NCBI GenBank assembly: GCA_036557885.1
Contig: DATBGS010000161.1
Location: forward strand, 1 to 7,251
Length of the DNA: 7,251 nucleotides
Reading direction: 5' to 3'
Source of the DNA: DATBGS01 sp036557885
GTDB lineage: Bacteria > Chloroflexota > Ktedonobacteria > Ktedonobacterales > DATBGS01
Made by a program: the position numbers and the translations under genes. The notes beneath the pieces are model-generated. The model was not told the DNA's origin. It made no database searches and saw nothing but the letters and a program-made list of their open reading frames with translations. This document shows, one piece after another, positions 1 through 5,480 of the stretch (its first letter is position 1; every line of letters starts with the position of its first letter).

Positions 1-189
1 CTCCATCTGCTCCTGTAACTGCTTGAGCACTTCCCCAACCCCACAGCCCACTTCGCCAATGGTGCGCGGATGAAGCTGATGGCGAGCGAGCATGCGCAGC
101 ACCTGCGCGGCTTTCCAGGGCGATTCTTCCACATGCCAGGACGGATTTTTTTCCAGGTACGAACCGGAAGTATAAAGTGTCTGAAGCAT
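1..189 (-). CDS. Class I SAM-dependent methyltransferase, N-terminal fragment
   Basis: Reading leftward from an ATG at 187-189, an open frame of 63 codons runs off the window edge. The N-terminus contains YLEKNPSWHVEESPWKA (residues 11-27), an opening I associate with a family of small bacterial methyltransferases. It is followed by IGEVGCGVGEV (residues 44-54), which is motif I of the Rossmann fold; the glycine-rich loop G48-C-G-V-G52 binds the methionine part of SAM. The start is well defined because a TAG stop lies five codons upstream in frame and no other start is available between. The ribosome site is weak (AAAAGA a few bases upstream). The substrate cannot be told from this fragment; the rest of the catalytic domain lies outside the window. 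The gene diverges from the ABC exporter across a 269-nt gap. Confidence 0.85.
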   Translation of the reverse strand, partial: MLQTLYTSGSYLEKNPSWHVEESPWKAAQVLRMLARHQLHPRTIGEVGCGVGEVLKQLQEQME

Positions 190-458
190 AAAAGGTCTTT
201 TCTAGCATCTCTCCAATGCCTTGCTTTGCATTGTTTACACAATTGTTTTTTCAGAGGCGGTGGAAAAAACATCTCTGTAGAGAAGTCTCTTATCGTAGTA
301 GCGAATGCGTGTATTTTGTTATGCAGAACTGGTGTTTTCAAGCATTTTGGGTGCGCCATCAGAACACGCCCACCAAAACTCACTTGCAACAATGACGCCT
401 TGCCAACCGTAAAGCCTTGCGAGTAGGTTGTATTTCTTCGCAAGAAAGGCGTTGACTC
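190..458. other. Divergent intergenic region between methyltransferase and ABC exporter
   Basis: This 269-nt AT-richer stretch must hold the promoters of both divergent genes. I see no convincing -35/-10 pair on either strand. A small dyad, ATTGT-4 nt-ACAAT at 230-243, has the look of an operator but is short enough to be chance. A GAGA/TCTC-rich hairpin lies near 280-292. No protein-coding frame here looks real. Confidence 0.5.
414..450 (+). promoter_or_regulatory. Leader hairpin overlapping the RBS of the ABC exporter
   Basis: CTTGCGA at 416-422 and TCGCAAG at 438-444 form a perfect 7-bp stem with a 15-nt loop. GCC (414-416) could also pair with GGC (448-450), which belongs to the Shine-Dalgarno-like AAAGG at 445-449. 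The stem ends 14 nt before the ATG, so folding could limit ribosome access. The pairing is seen directly; a regulatory role is inference. Confidence 0.4.
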
Positions 459-2357
459 ATGGCGTTTATGGGACGTGGAGGGCGAGGGCGGCGGGCGGCC
501 CGCAAAGCAGCCGCCAGCAACACCACTGAGCGCCCCAAACAATCGCGGCGCGCCACGCTGCGGCTGCTGGCGCTCTTGCGCCAGTATCGCGGGCGGCTGG
601 CGCTGGCCGCCTTGCTGCTAGTCCTGACCAACGGGCTAGGGCTGATTTTCCCGCTCTTTATTCGCGCGTTTCTCAACATGGTGCTGGTGCAGCATGATGA
701 ACACCTGCTGAATGTCACCGTTGTGATCTTGATTATCGTCTTCCTGGTGCAGATGGCGCTGAGCGCCTTCCAGGGCTATCTCATCACCGCGCTGGGCGAG
801 CGCCTGTCGTTTGACCTGCGCACCGGCCTCTTTCGGCACCTGGGGCGGCTCCCCTTGAGCTTCTATGATCATCGGCGCACTGGCGAACTGATGAGCCGCG
901 TGAGCAATGATGTCACCCTGATTCAGACCTCGCTCACCGGCAACGTCCTGCCCGTTATCTCTCAGATCGTTATGCTGGTTGGCAGCGTGGCGATTGTGCT
1001 TATCATCAACTGGCGGCTCACGCTGGTCGTGCTGGTCATGGCGCCGCTGGTTGGGCTGGCGTTTTCGCTGCTGGGCAGGCGCATCAACGTTGCCACCAAG
1101 GGCGTGCAGGAGGGCCTGGGCGAAGCCGGAACGGTGCTGGAAGAGGTGCTTTCTGCGCAGCGCGTCGTCAAAGCCTACGCCCGCGAGGACTACGAGGAGC
1201 AGCGCTTTACCGCCCGCATGGGCGACTCGCTGCGCATGGCACTGCGCCGCGCCAGGGTGCAAGGGCTGCTGGGGCCGCTCACCGGCTTTATTGGCTTTAC
1301 CGCCGTCGTGATTTTGCTCTGGTTTGGTGGGCGCGAAGTGCTGGCCGGGCGGCTCATGGCGGGCGACCTGATTGCCTTCCTGTTCTATCTCTTTATGGTG
1401 GTTGGCCCGCTCACCGCGCTGGGCAACCTCTATGCTCAGCTACAGGCGGCGCTGGCAGCAGCAGAGCGCGTCTTTGTGCTGCTGGATGAGTCGGTGGAAC
1501 CCGCTACAGCCGACCCCAACGCGCCCCGCATGGCGCCCATCCAGGGGCAGATCGCGTTTGAGCAGGTTTCCTTTGCCTACAAGTCCCTGGCAGATGACGC
1601 AGCAGAGGAGCCATCCGCGCCGCGCCCGGTGCTCAGCGATGTGAGCTTTGAGGTGCAGCCGGGGCAGGTGGTGGCGCTGGTGGGGCCAAGCGGCGCGGGC
1701 AAAACGACGACGCTGGCGCTGCTCTTGCGCCTGTATGAGATTGACGCGGGCGTCATCTCCATTGATGGCACAGATATTCGCGGCGTGCAGGCGCAATCTC
1801 TGCGCGAGCAGATGGCGATTGTCCAGCAGGAACCCACGCTCTTTGGCGAAACGATTGCCGAAAACATTCGCTATGGCAAGCTCGACGCCAAAGACGACGA
1901 ACTACGCGCCGCAGCCCTGGCCGCCAACGCGCTTGGTTTTATCGAGCAGTTGCCAGAGAGCATGCAATCGCTGGTAGGCGAGCGCGGCGTCAAACTTTCG
2001 GCGGGCCAGCGCCAGCGTATCGCCATTGCGCGGGCGCTGCTGCATAACCCGCGCATTCTGCTGTTGGATGAAGCCACCGCCTCGCTGGATAACGAATCTG
2101 AAGCCCTGGTGCAGGAGGCGCTGAACCGGCTGATGCAGGGGCGCACGACGATGGTCGTCGCGCACCGCCTGACCACCGTTGAGCGGGCGGACCTCATCCT
2201 GGTTTTGAATGACGGGCGCATTGTGGAGCGTGGCACCCATGCCGAACTGTTGGCGCTGGATGGCCTGTACGCCCGGCTCTACACGCGCAACTTCGAGGAC
2301 TTGGAAGAGGCACTGGAAGCGCTGCCCGCCACGCTGGTTGCGGAAGGGGGCTTGTAG
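459..2357 (+). CDS. ABC exporter half-transporter (fused permease and ATPase)
   Basis: A 632-residue half-transporter, the usual length for the MsbA/LmrA-like type IV exporter family, expected to work as a membrane dimer exporting a lipid, drug or peptide. An arginine-rich cytosolic tail (residues 5-45) precedes six membrane helices at about 46-68, 84-104, 160-180, 184-205, 270-292 and 303-323. The ATPase shows an A-loop Tyr374, Walker A GPSGAGKT (409-416), Q-loop near Q456-Q457, signature LSAGQ (513-517, Ala in place of the commoner Gly), Walker B ILLLDE (533-538), D-loop SLD (542-544) and switch His569. All catalytic residues are present, so it should be active. About nine extra acidic residues (376-388) sit between the A-loop and the first strand. 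AAAGG at 445-449, 9 nt upstream, supports the ATG at 459; a second ATG at 468 is possible. No partner half-transporter is adjacent, so a homodimer is likely. The substrate is unknown. Confidence 0.93.
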   Translation: MAFMGRGGRGRRAARKAAASNTTERPKQSRRATLRLLALLRQYRGRLALAALLLVLTNGLGLIFPLFIRAFLNMVLVQHDEHLLNVTVVILIIVFLVQMALSAFQGYLITALGERLSFDLRTGLFRHLGRLPLSFYDHRRTGELMSRVSNDVTLIQTSLTGNVLPVISQIVMLVGSVAIVLIINWRLTLVVLVMAPLVGLAFSLLGRRINVATKGVQEGLGEAGTVLEEVLSAQRVVKAYAREDYEEQRFTARMGDSLRMALRRARVQGLLGPLTGFIGFTAVVILLWFGGREVLAGRLMAGDLIAFLFYLFMVVGPLTALGNLYAQLQAALAAAERVFVLLDESVEPATADPNAPRMAPIQGQIAFEQVSFAYKSLADDAAEEPSAPRPVLSDVSFEVQPGQVVALVGPSGAGKTTTLALLLRLYEIDAGVISIDGTDIRGVQAQSLREQMAIVQQEPTLFGETIAENIRYGKLDAKDDELRAAALAANALGFIEQLPESMQSLVGERGVKLSAGQRQRIAIARALLHNPRILLLDEATASLDNESEALVQEALNRLMQGRTTMVVAHRLTTVERADLILVLNDGRIVERGTHAELLALDGLYARLYTRNFEDLEEALEALPATLVAEGGL

Positions 2358-2375
2358 CGCGGGCTGCTAGCCCGC
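2352..2375 (+). repeat. TTGTAGC-type short palindromic repeat, copy 1
   Basis: A TTGTAGC header is followed by stem GCGGGCT, loop GCT and stem AGCCCGC (2359-2375). The TAG of the header is the stop codon of the ABC exporter. It shares header, stem length and loop length with copy 2, which begins 37 nt downstream. It resembles REP-type intergenic palindromes; as RNA it would form a tight hairpin at the mRNA 3' end, but no U-tract follows, so it is more likely an RNA-stabilising end than a classical terminator. Confidence 0.75.
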
Positions 2376-2388
2376 AAGGGTGGGGCGC

Positions 2389-2412
2389 TTGTAGCGCCGG
2401 CTTCCAGCCGGC
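2389..2412 (+). repeat. TTGTAGC-type short palindromic repeat, copy 2
   Basis: Same layout as copy 1: TTGTAGC header, stem GCCGGCT, loop TCC, stem AGCCGGC (2396-2412). The two copies differ inside the stem by compensating changes (CGGG/CCCG versus CCGG/CCGG), so pairing is conserved while sequence is not, which suggests the hairpin shape is what is maintained. Confidence 0.75.
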
Positions 2413-2465
2413 ATGGGGTGGGGAAGGGTGTGGCTCTTGATGAAACGCTGCTCCGAAGGCGACTC

Positions 2466-2486
2466 GCGCGGGCTAGCAGCCCGCGC
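2466..2486 (-). repeat. Short palindromic repeat, inverted copy 3
   Basis: GCGCGGGCT, loop AGC, AGCCCGCGC forms a perfect 9-bp stem. Read on the minus strand its core is identical to copy 1 (GCGGGCTGCTAGCCCGC), so copies 1 and 3 are an inverted pair about 90 nt apart. It also lies downstream of the minus-strand tRNA-like gene and could end that transcript, although no T-run follows. Confidence 0.7.
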
Positions 2487-2507
2487 CACGAGGTGCGCCA
2501 CAAAGAG

Positions 2508-2649
2508 AGCAAGATCAGGCGCACAAGTCCCAAAAGCGGAAAGAACTGTGCTCTACCAAGTGAGCTACGTGCCCAGTGTGGACAGGGCGGGAGTTGAACC
2601 CGCTACCCAGTATGTACGCTTTTGCTGTTTGGGTGCGCCTGATCTTGCT
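2508..2649 (-). repeat. Inverted repeats closing the tRNA-like RNA
   Basis: The 17-base arm at 2508-2524 (AGCAAGATCAGGCGCAC) is matched perfectly by its complement at 2633-2649. Inside it, CAAAAGCG at 2531-2538 is matched by CGCTTTTG at 2617-2624. Internal loops of 6 and 8 nt separate the two stems. Read as minus-strand RNA they stack end-on onto the anticodon stem of the tRNA-like body, forming one long rod that holds the two tRNA halves together. Confidence 0.9.
2539..2616 (-). tRNA. Circularly permuted tRNA-like gene (3' half before 5' half)
   Basis: Minus-strand order: anticodon 3' strand TACTG (2612-2608), variable loop GGTA, T-stem GCGGG, T-loop TTCAACT, T-stem CCCGC (2603-2587), acceptor 3' strand CCTGTCC (2586-2580), discriminator A (2579), linker CACT (2578-2575), acceptor 5' strand GGGCACG (2574-2568), TA, D-arm GCTC-ACTTGGTA-GAGC (2565-2550), A26, anticodon 5' strand CAGTT (2548-2544), then CT (C32, U33). 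Hallmarks U8, A14, G18-G19, A21, U33 and TTCAA are all present. The acceptor pairs 6 of 7 (C6-C67 mismatch; G3-U70 wobble) and the anticodon stem 4 of 5 (U31-U39 mismatch). G3-U70 with A73 is the alanyl-tRNA synthetase identity set. The anticodon is uncertain: UUC if the 5' half supplies positions 34-36 (2541-2539), UUA if position 36 comes from the 3' half. C15 and A48 are atypical. CCA is not encoded. It could be a decayed or regulatory mimic rather than a working tRNA. Confidence 0.7.
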
Positions 2650-2657
2650 TAGCAACT

Positions 2658-2686
2658 ATTCTACCATGCAACTTGTGTGCTGTCAA
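2658..2686 (-). promoter_or_regulatory. Sigma70-type promoter of the permuted tRNA-like gene
   Basis: On the minus strand TTGACA (2686-2681, perfect -35) is followed by a 17-nt spacer and TAGAAT (2663-2658, 5 of 6). The predicted start A at about 2650 sits one base before the outer inverted-repeat arm, so the transcript would begin with the paired stem. The promoter lies between the stop of the upstream gene (2700) and the RNA gene, giving the RNA its own transcription. Confidence 0.8.
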
Positions 2687-2699
2687 GCAGCCAGGTTTT

Positions 2700-3500
2700 T
2701 CACCCACCAGCGGCTTTGGCTGCCGCCGCTGCTGCCGCTTTGCCGTGCCCGCTTTCCGTCGTCTGGATGCCCATTTTCTGCGTCACAAAACGAGTAAAGC
2801 GCTCCAGTTGGTGGTCGAGCGCCTCTAGCCGCTGCATGCGCGGGTCGCCCTCGCGCTCCAACTGCGTAATCAGCGCCTCCACCGGCGCAAACCAGCGCCG
2901 GTACTGCTCATCCTGCTCATACTTCTCCACGAAAGAAGAATAGCTGATGCAGCGCAGCGCCTTCTCTTTGCCCGTTTCCTCAGACATCTTTTCGCCAATG
3001 GCGCGCTGCTGATGCTTGAAGATGGCCGGGCCACGCGCAATGCGCGAATCGGAAAACGCCTTCACGCAGCCATCCAGAATAGACTGAAACGCCAGATTGA
3101 TCTCTTTATCGCTGAGCGGCAGGAAGATTTCTTCTTTCTTCATAATGTCCACCCAGGCAAAAAACTGGCCGATCAGATAGAGCGTGCTTTTGAGATAATA
3201 ATCGTGGGTGGTTTGCGCCTGGTCCGGGGCTGGTTTCCAGTCCGGCCACAGCGCCAGCCGCCCCAGCCGCTCCTCATTGAGAACGCTCTCCACCCGATCA
3301 TGTAATTCCGAGGCCGCCAGCACCAGCGGCTTGGCGTAGCGCTGCACCAGCTTTTCCGCCTCTTCGCGGCGCTTGGCCGCCTCATCTTTTTCTTTGGCGC
3401 GTCGGTTCAGGTAATAATTAAACACCGCGCCGCCAATCGTAATGGTCCCGCTCAACGTAATCGTAATCAGCGAAAGCGTTACACTGCTGTTATCAGCCAT
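2700..3500 (-). CDS. Membrane-anchored protein of unknown function
   Basis: 266 residues when started at the ATG at 3500. I do not recognise the family. A hydrophobic helix at about 8-30 is followed by NRRAKEKDEAAKRREEAEK (32-50), a highly charged, probably coiled-coil segment: an N-terminal anchor with a large cytosolic part. The middle (about 50-205) is helical and rich in aromatic and charged residues, for example YYLKSTLYLIGQFFAWVDIMK (101-121, lightly hydrophobic but probably soluble). A second coiled-coil-like stretch spans 206-236, and the tail is Lys/Ala-rich (254-266). A frame extending to 3578 exists, but the shorter start is chosen because GGGAG lies 10 nt upstream of it and a consensus promoter at 3550-3578 sits inside the longer frame. 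It is downstream of, and on the same strand as, the kinase, 310 nt away, so it may be a separate unit. Confidence 0.8.
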   Translation of the reverse strand: MADNSSVTLSLITITLSGTITIGGAVFNYYLNRRAKEKDEAAKRREEAEKLVQRYAKPLVLAASELHDRVESVLNEERLGRLALWPDWKPAPDQAQTTHDYYLKSTLYLIGQFFAWVDIMKKEEIFLPLSDKEINLAFQSILDGCVKAFSDSRIARGPAIFKHQQRAIGEKMSEETGKEKALRCISYSSFVEKYEQDEQYRRWFAPVEALITQLEREGDPRMQRLEALDHQLERFTRFVTQKMGIQTTESGHGKAAAAAAAKAAGG

Positions 3501-3549
3501 ATCCGTTCGTCTCCCAGAAATCCAAGAATGCGTCGAGGCGGTCAGGCGG

Positions 3550-3578
3550 ATTATAGCAGGGAGCAGCAGAGGGGGCAA
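3550..3578 (-). promoter_or_regulatory. Promoter of the unknown membrane protein gene
   Basis: Minus strand: TTGCCC (3578-3573, 4 of 6), 17-nt spacer, TATAAT (3555-3550, perfect) preceded by TGC, an extended -10. The start would be near 3543, giving a leader of about 43 nt and supporting the ATG at 3500. Confidence 0.7.
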
Positions 3579-3598
3579 CCTGGGGCGTGGCGCAGGCC

Positions 3599-3621
3599 AA
3601 AAAAACAGCCCCTGGGTGGGC
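3599..3621 (-). terminator. Weak intrinsic terminator candidate
   Basis: Minus strand: GCCC, loop ACCCAG, GGGC (3621-3608), then TG and seven T (3605-3599). The stem is only 4 bp, so efficiency is doubtful. Its place, downstream of the kinase and before the next promoter, is right for ending the kinase operon. Confidence 0.35.
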
Positions 3622-3640
3622 GCCGCGCATTGGGGGGAAC

Positions 3641-3676
3641 GGCGCGTGGGAAAAGGGGCCAGATTCCCAGCGCGCC
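3641..3676. repeat. GC-rich intergenic hairpin
   Basis: GGCGCGTGGGAA (3641-3652) pairs with TTCCCAGCGCGCC (3664-3676) over 12 bp with one bulged G and an 11-nt loop. No U-tract follows on either strand. It could stabilise the 3' end of the kinase mRNA or pause polymerase; function unknown. Confidence 0.5.
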
Positions 3677-3709
3677 AACCATGCGCAGCGCCATCAAGCC
3701 AGCAGGGGC

Positions 3710-3782
3710 CGTAAGCGGAAATCTCATAAATCCTGTCTGGGACAGAACCTCACCAAGACTATAGCTTACTTTTCCGCTTACG
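3710..3782. repeat. 73-bp element bounded by perfect 12-bp inverted repeats
   Basis: CGTAAGCGGAAA (3710-3721) and TTTCCGCTTACG (3771-3782) are perfect inverted repeats. A small hairpin, CTGTC-TGG-GACAG (3733-3745), sits between. GTAAGC occurs three times: at 3711-3716 on the plus strand and at 3764-3769 and 3776-3781 on the minus strand, the last two spaced 12 bp apart. The layout fits either a regulator-binding array over the promoter in this element or a small MITE-like insertion. I found no clear flanking target-site duplication. Confidence 0.6.
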
Positions 3783-3786
3783 TCAA
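3758..3786 (-). promoter_or_regulatory. Strong minus-strand promoter inside the inverted-repeat element
   Basis: Minus strand: TTGACG (3786-3781, 5 of 6), 17-nt spacer, TATAGT (3763-3758, 5 of 6); start near 3750. Two direct GTAAGC copies occupy the spacer, where a bound regulator would compete with RNA polymerase. The transcript would run toward the 2700-3500 gene, giving it a second, distal promoter with a leader of about 250 nt, or it could make a short RNA. Confidence 0.65.
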
Positions 3787-3810
3787 GGGGAGGGTTGGGT
3801 GCACACCAGG

Positions 3811-5358
3811 CTACCTGATGTCATCAATCACCCATGCTCCATTTTTGACCAGGGTCACGCTGTAGGTTGTTGAACTGGTGGTGCCGCCAGCACTGATGTT
3901 GATCTGGTGCATCGTGAGCGTGGCGGTGACATTGCTCCCCGATGCAGCCACGCCGCTGTATTCGCAGCCTCCGTTCAAGAGATCAGAATCATTGAACTGA
4001 TTGGTAAATTGATTGATGTCGTGTCGGCTCTGGTAGTTGGCAGAAGTCAAGTTGTAGGCTTGCTGGACGCCGCCAGAGTTCACGTACTGGCAGAATGTCG
4101 TGATGACGGATTTGGCCCCATCCACATCTACGGCAGCGGGTTGGGTTGCTTGAGGCGTTATGCCTGGTGGTTGAGTGCCAGGGGTAGTTGTGGGGCCATT
4201 TGTCACAGACGGCGGCCCCAGGCCCTTGATCACCAGCACCGAGATCAAAACAACCACCACCAGCACCAGGGCGCTGCCAAAGACCAGCCCCACACGACTC
4301 TTTCGGGGCTGTGGCGTGTAAACAGGGGTCTGGAAGTTCTGGACTGGCATGCTTGGCGGGGGTGAGGCAAAAGGCGCCGGGGTCGGCGTGGCGACTGGTC
4401 TAGGCGTGGATGGTTGATCTGCGCGGAGTGTTGGCGGAGGCGTGAAGACATGCGTGGGCTGCTGCGTTAGCGAGCCGGGGTTCGTGACTCCTGGCGCCCA
4501 TTGCCCCTGGATGCCCAGCGCAAATGCCTGCGCAAAGGCACCCGCGCTGCTGAAGCGCTGTGCTGGTTGCTTTGCGAGCGCCTGCAAAATCACCGCGTTG
4601 GCGGCTTCGGGCAGGTCGGTACGATACATGCGTGGGGAAGGCGGCGGCTCGTTCGCGTGCTTCTTGATGAACTCTGGCAGCGAATTGGCCTGGAAGGGCA
4701 GGCGCCCGGTGACCAACTCGTAGACCACCACGCCCAGGCTGTAGACATCGGCGGCGACGCCAACGTTTTTCCCATCGGCTTGCTCTGGCGACATATAGGC
4801 GGGCGTGCCCATTGCCTGCCCGGACATGGTGAGCCTGGTCAGCGTGTCCATCAAGCGCGCAATGCTGAAATCGGCCAGATACGGGCGGCCCTGCGCATCC
4901 AGCAAAATATTGCCCGGCTTGATGTCGCGGTGGATGATGTTCTGGCTGTGGGCATAGTCGAGCGCGCTGGCAAGCCCGGAGAGGTAGGAGGCAACCTGGT
5001 TCAGTGGCAGCGTGCCCCCGTGCTGCCTCAAATAGTCTGCCAGCGTCCCGCCAGCCATATAGGGCAGCACCATGTAGTGCATGCCTGCCTCTTCACCAAA
5101 AGCCAGGATGGAGAGAATATGCGGATGATTCAAGTGCTTGAGCGCCTGCGCCTCGTGCCGAAAGCGCGTCTGAAAGTTCGCTCGGTCCTCTGGGGGCGCG
5201 TTCCAGGGGACGACCAGGATTTTCACCGCCACCTGGGTTTGTGGAGAAGTAACAGATTGGCCCAGGAAGACGGCGCCAGTGGCGCCTGGGCCTAACATCT
5301 TTTCAATCCGATAGCCGCCAATCACCTGCCCAATCGGACCCTGGGCATTCATAAACAT
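3811..5358 (-). CDS. Hanks-type serine/threonine protein kinase, membrane-anchored, with extracellular domain
   Basis: A 515-residue PknB-like receptor kinase. The cytosolic kinase domain (about 16-280) has the glycine loop GPGATG (23-28), ATP-binding K46 in VAVK, helix-C E69, the catalytic loop HRDIKPGN (143-150; catalytic D145, an RD kinase), D163 of the metal-binding motif written DFS rather than DFG, and SPE (190-192) in place of APE. The putative activation loop carries several Thr/Ser (172-185), the usual autophosphorylation sites. A Pro/Thr-rich linker (300-352), one membrane helix (about 356-378) and a second Pro/Thr linker lead to an outside domain (about 408-515) with C423 and C465, resembling a small NTF2/cystatin-like fold rather than PASTA repeats. 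GGAGG lies 8 nt before the ATG at 5358, which fixes the start. It follows the TIR-FHA gene by 122 nt with no promoter that I can see, so the two are probably co-transcribed. The DFS variant is conservative and activity is expected. Confidence 0.93.
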   Translation of the reverse strand: MFMNAQGPIGQVIGGYRIEKMLGPGATGAVFLGQSVTSPQTQVAVKILVVPWNAPPEDRANFQTRFRHEAQALKHLNHPHILSILAFGEEAGMHYMVLPYMAGGTLADYLRQHGGTLPLNQVASYLSGLASALDYAHSQNIIHRDIKPGNILLDAQGRPYLADFSIARLMDTLTRLTMSGQAMGTPAYMSPEQADGKNVGVAADVYSLGVVVYELVTGRLPFQANSLPEFIKKHANEPPPSPRMYRTDLPEAANAVILQALAKQPAQRFSSAGAFAQAFALGIQGQWAPGVTNPGSLTQQPTHVFTPPPTLRADQPSTPRPVATPTPAPFASPPPSMPVQNFQTPVYTPQPRKSRVGLVFGSALVLVVVVLISVLVIKGLGPPSVTNGPTTTPGTQPPGITPQATQPAAVDVDGAKSVITTFCQYVNSGGVQQAYNLTSANYQSRHDINQFTNQFNDSDLLNGGCEYSGVAASGSNVTATLTMHQINISAGGTTSSTTYSVTLVKNGAWVIDDIR

Positions 5359-5366
5359 GGACCGGC

Positions 5367-5477
5367 CCTCCTGCTCTGCGTTGATGCTTGCCAGATGGTG
5401 CTCGCGTATGAAAGCACTTGCTTTTAGTAAACGCGAGGCGTCGTGGTTTTAGTGCATCAGTTTGCCAGAGCAGGAGG
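5367..5477 (-). promoter_or_regulatory. Nested-hairpin leader that masks the kinase Shine-Dalgarno
   Basis: Outer perfect 12-bp inverted repeat CCTCCTGCTCTG (5367-5378) / CAGAGCAGGAGG (5466-5477); then TGATGC (5382-5387) / GCATCA (5454-5459); then CTCGCGT (5401-5407) / ACGCGAG (5431-5437); then AAAGC / GCTTT (5411-5424) at the tip. On the mRNA, the GGAGG ribosome site of the kinase (5371-5367) is paired with CCTCC that begins 3 nt after the stop codon of the TIR-FHA gene. A ribosome finishing that gene would cover the masking arm, suggesting translational coupling over a gap of 122 nt. The pairing is seen; the coupling is inference. Confidence 0.7.
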
Positions 5478-5480
5478 CAT

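Larger units (their letters stand above)
3501..3810. other. Intergenic region between kinase and membrane protein genes
   Basis: 310 nt without a convincing gene. From right to left it holds a 12-bp inverted repeat with an embedded promoter (3710-3786), a GC-rich hairpin (3641-3676), a weak terminator-like element (3599-3621) and the promoter of the downstream gene (3550-3578). Each is listed separately. Confidence 0.7.

Noticed and set aside
2539..2616. Two unrelated tRNA fragments, the tail of one gene and the head of the next in a tandem array
   Set aside because: It remains the main alternative, but it does not explain the acceptor and anticodon complementarity between the fragments, the perfect closing inverted repeats at the anticodon ends, or the promoter placed at the edge of the repeat.
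2508..2650. Two-piece (permuted) tmRNA, suggested by the G3-U70 pair
   Set aside because: A normal D-stem and anticodon-stem strands are present, the locus is far too short, and there is no tag-peptide frame or pseudoknot-sized region.
3551..3727. A 58-residue minus-strand frame with ATG after AGGA, downstream of the 3758-3786 promoter
   Set aside because: The AGGA is only 3 nt from the ATG, the peptide is Pro/Arg/Cys-rich like translated GC-rich non-coding DNA, and its stop falls inside the -10 box of the next promoter.
3710..3782. A complete insertion sequence
   Set aside because: 73 bp between the repeats is far too short for a transposase and no target duplication is evident; kept only as a repeat element.
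4501..5295. A 264-residue plus-strand open frame
   Set aside because: It is the antisense shadow of the kinase gene, whose domains and motifs are unmistakable.
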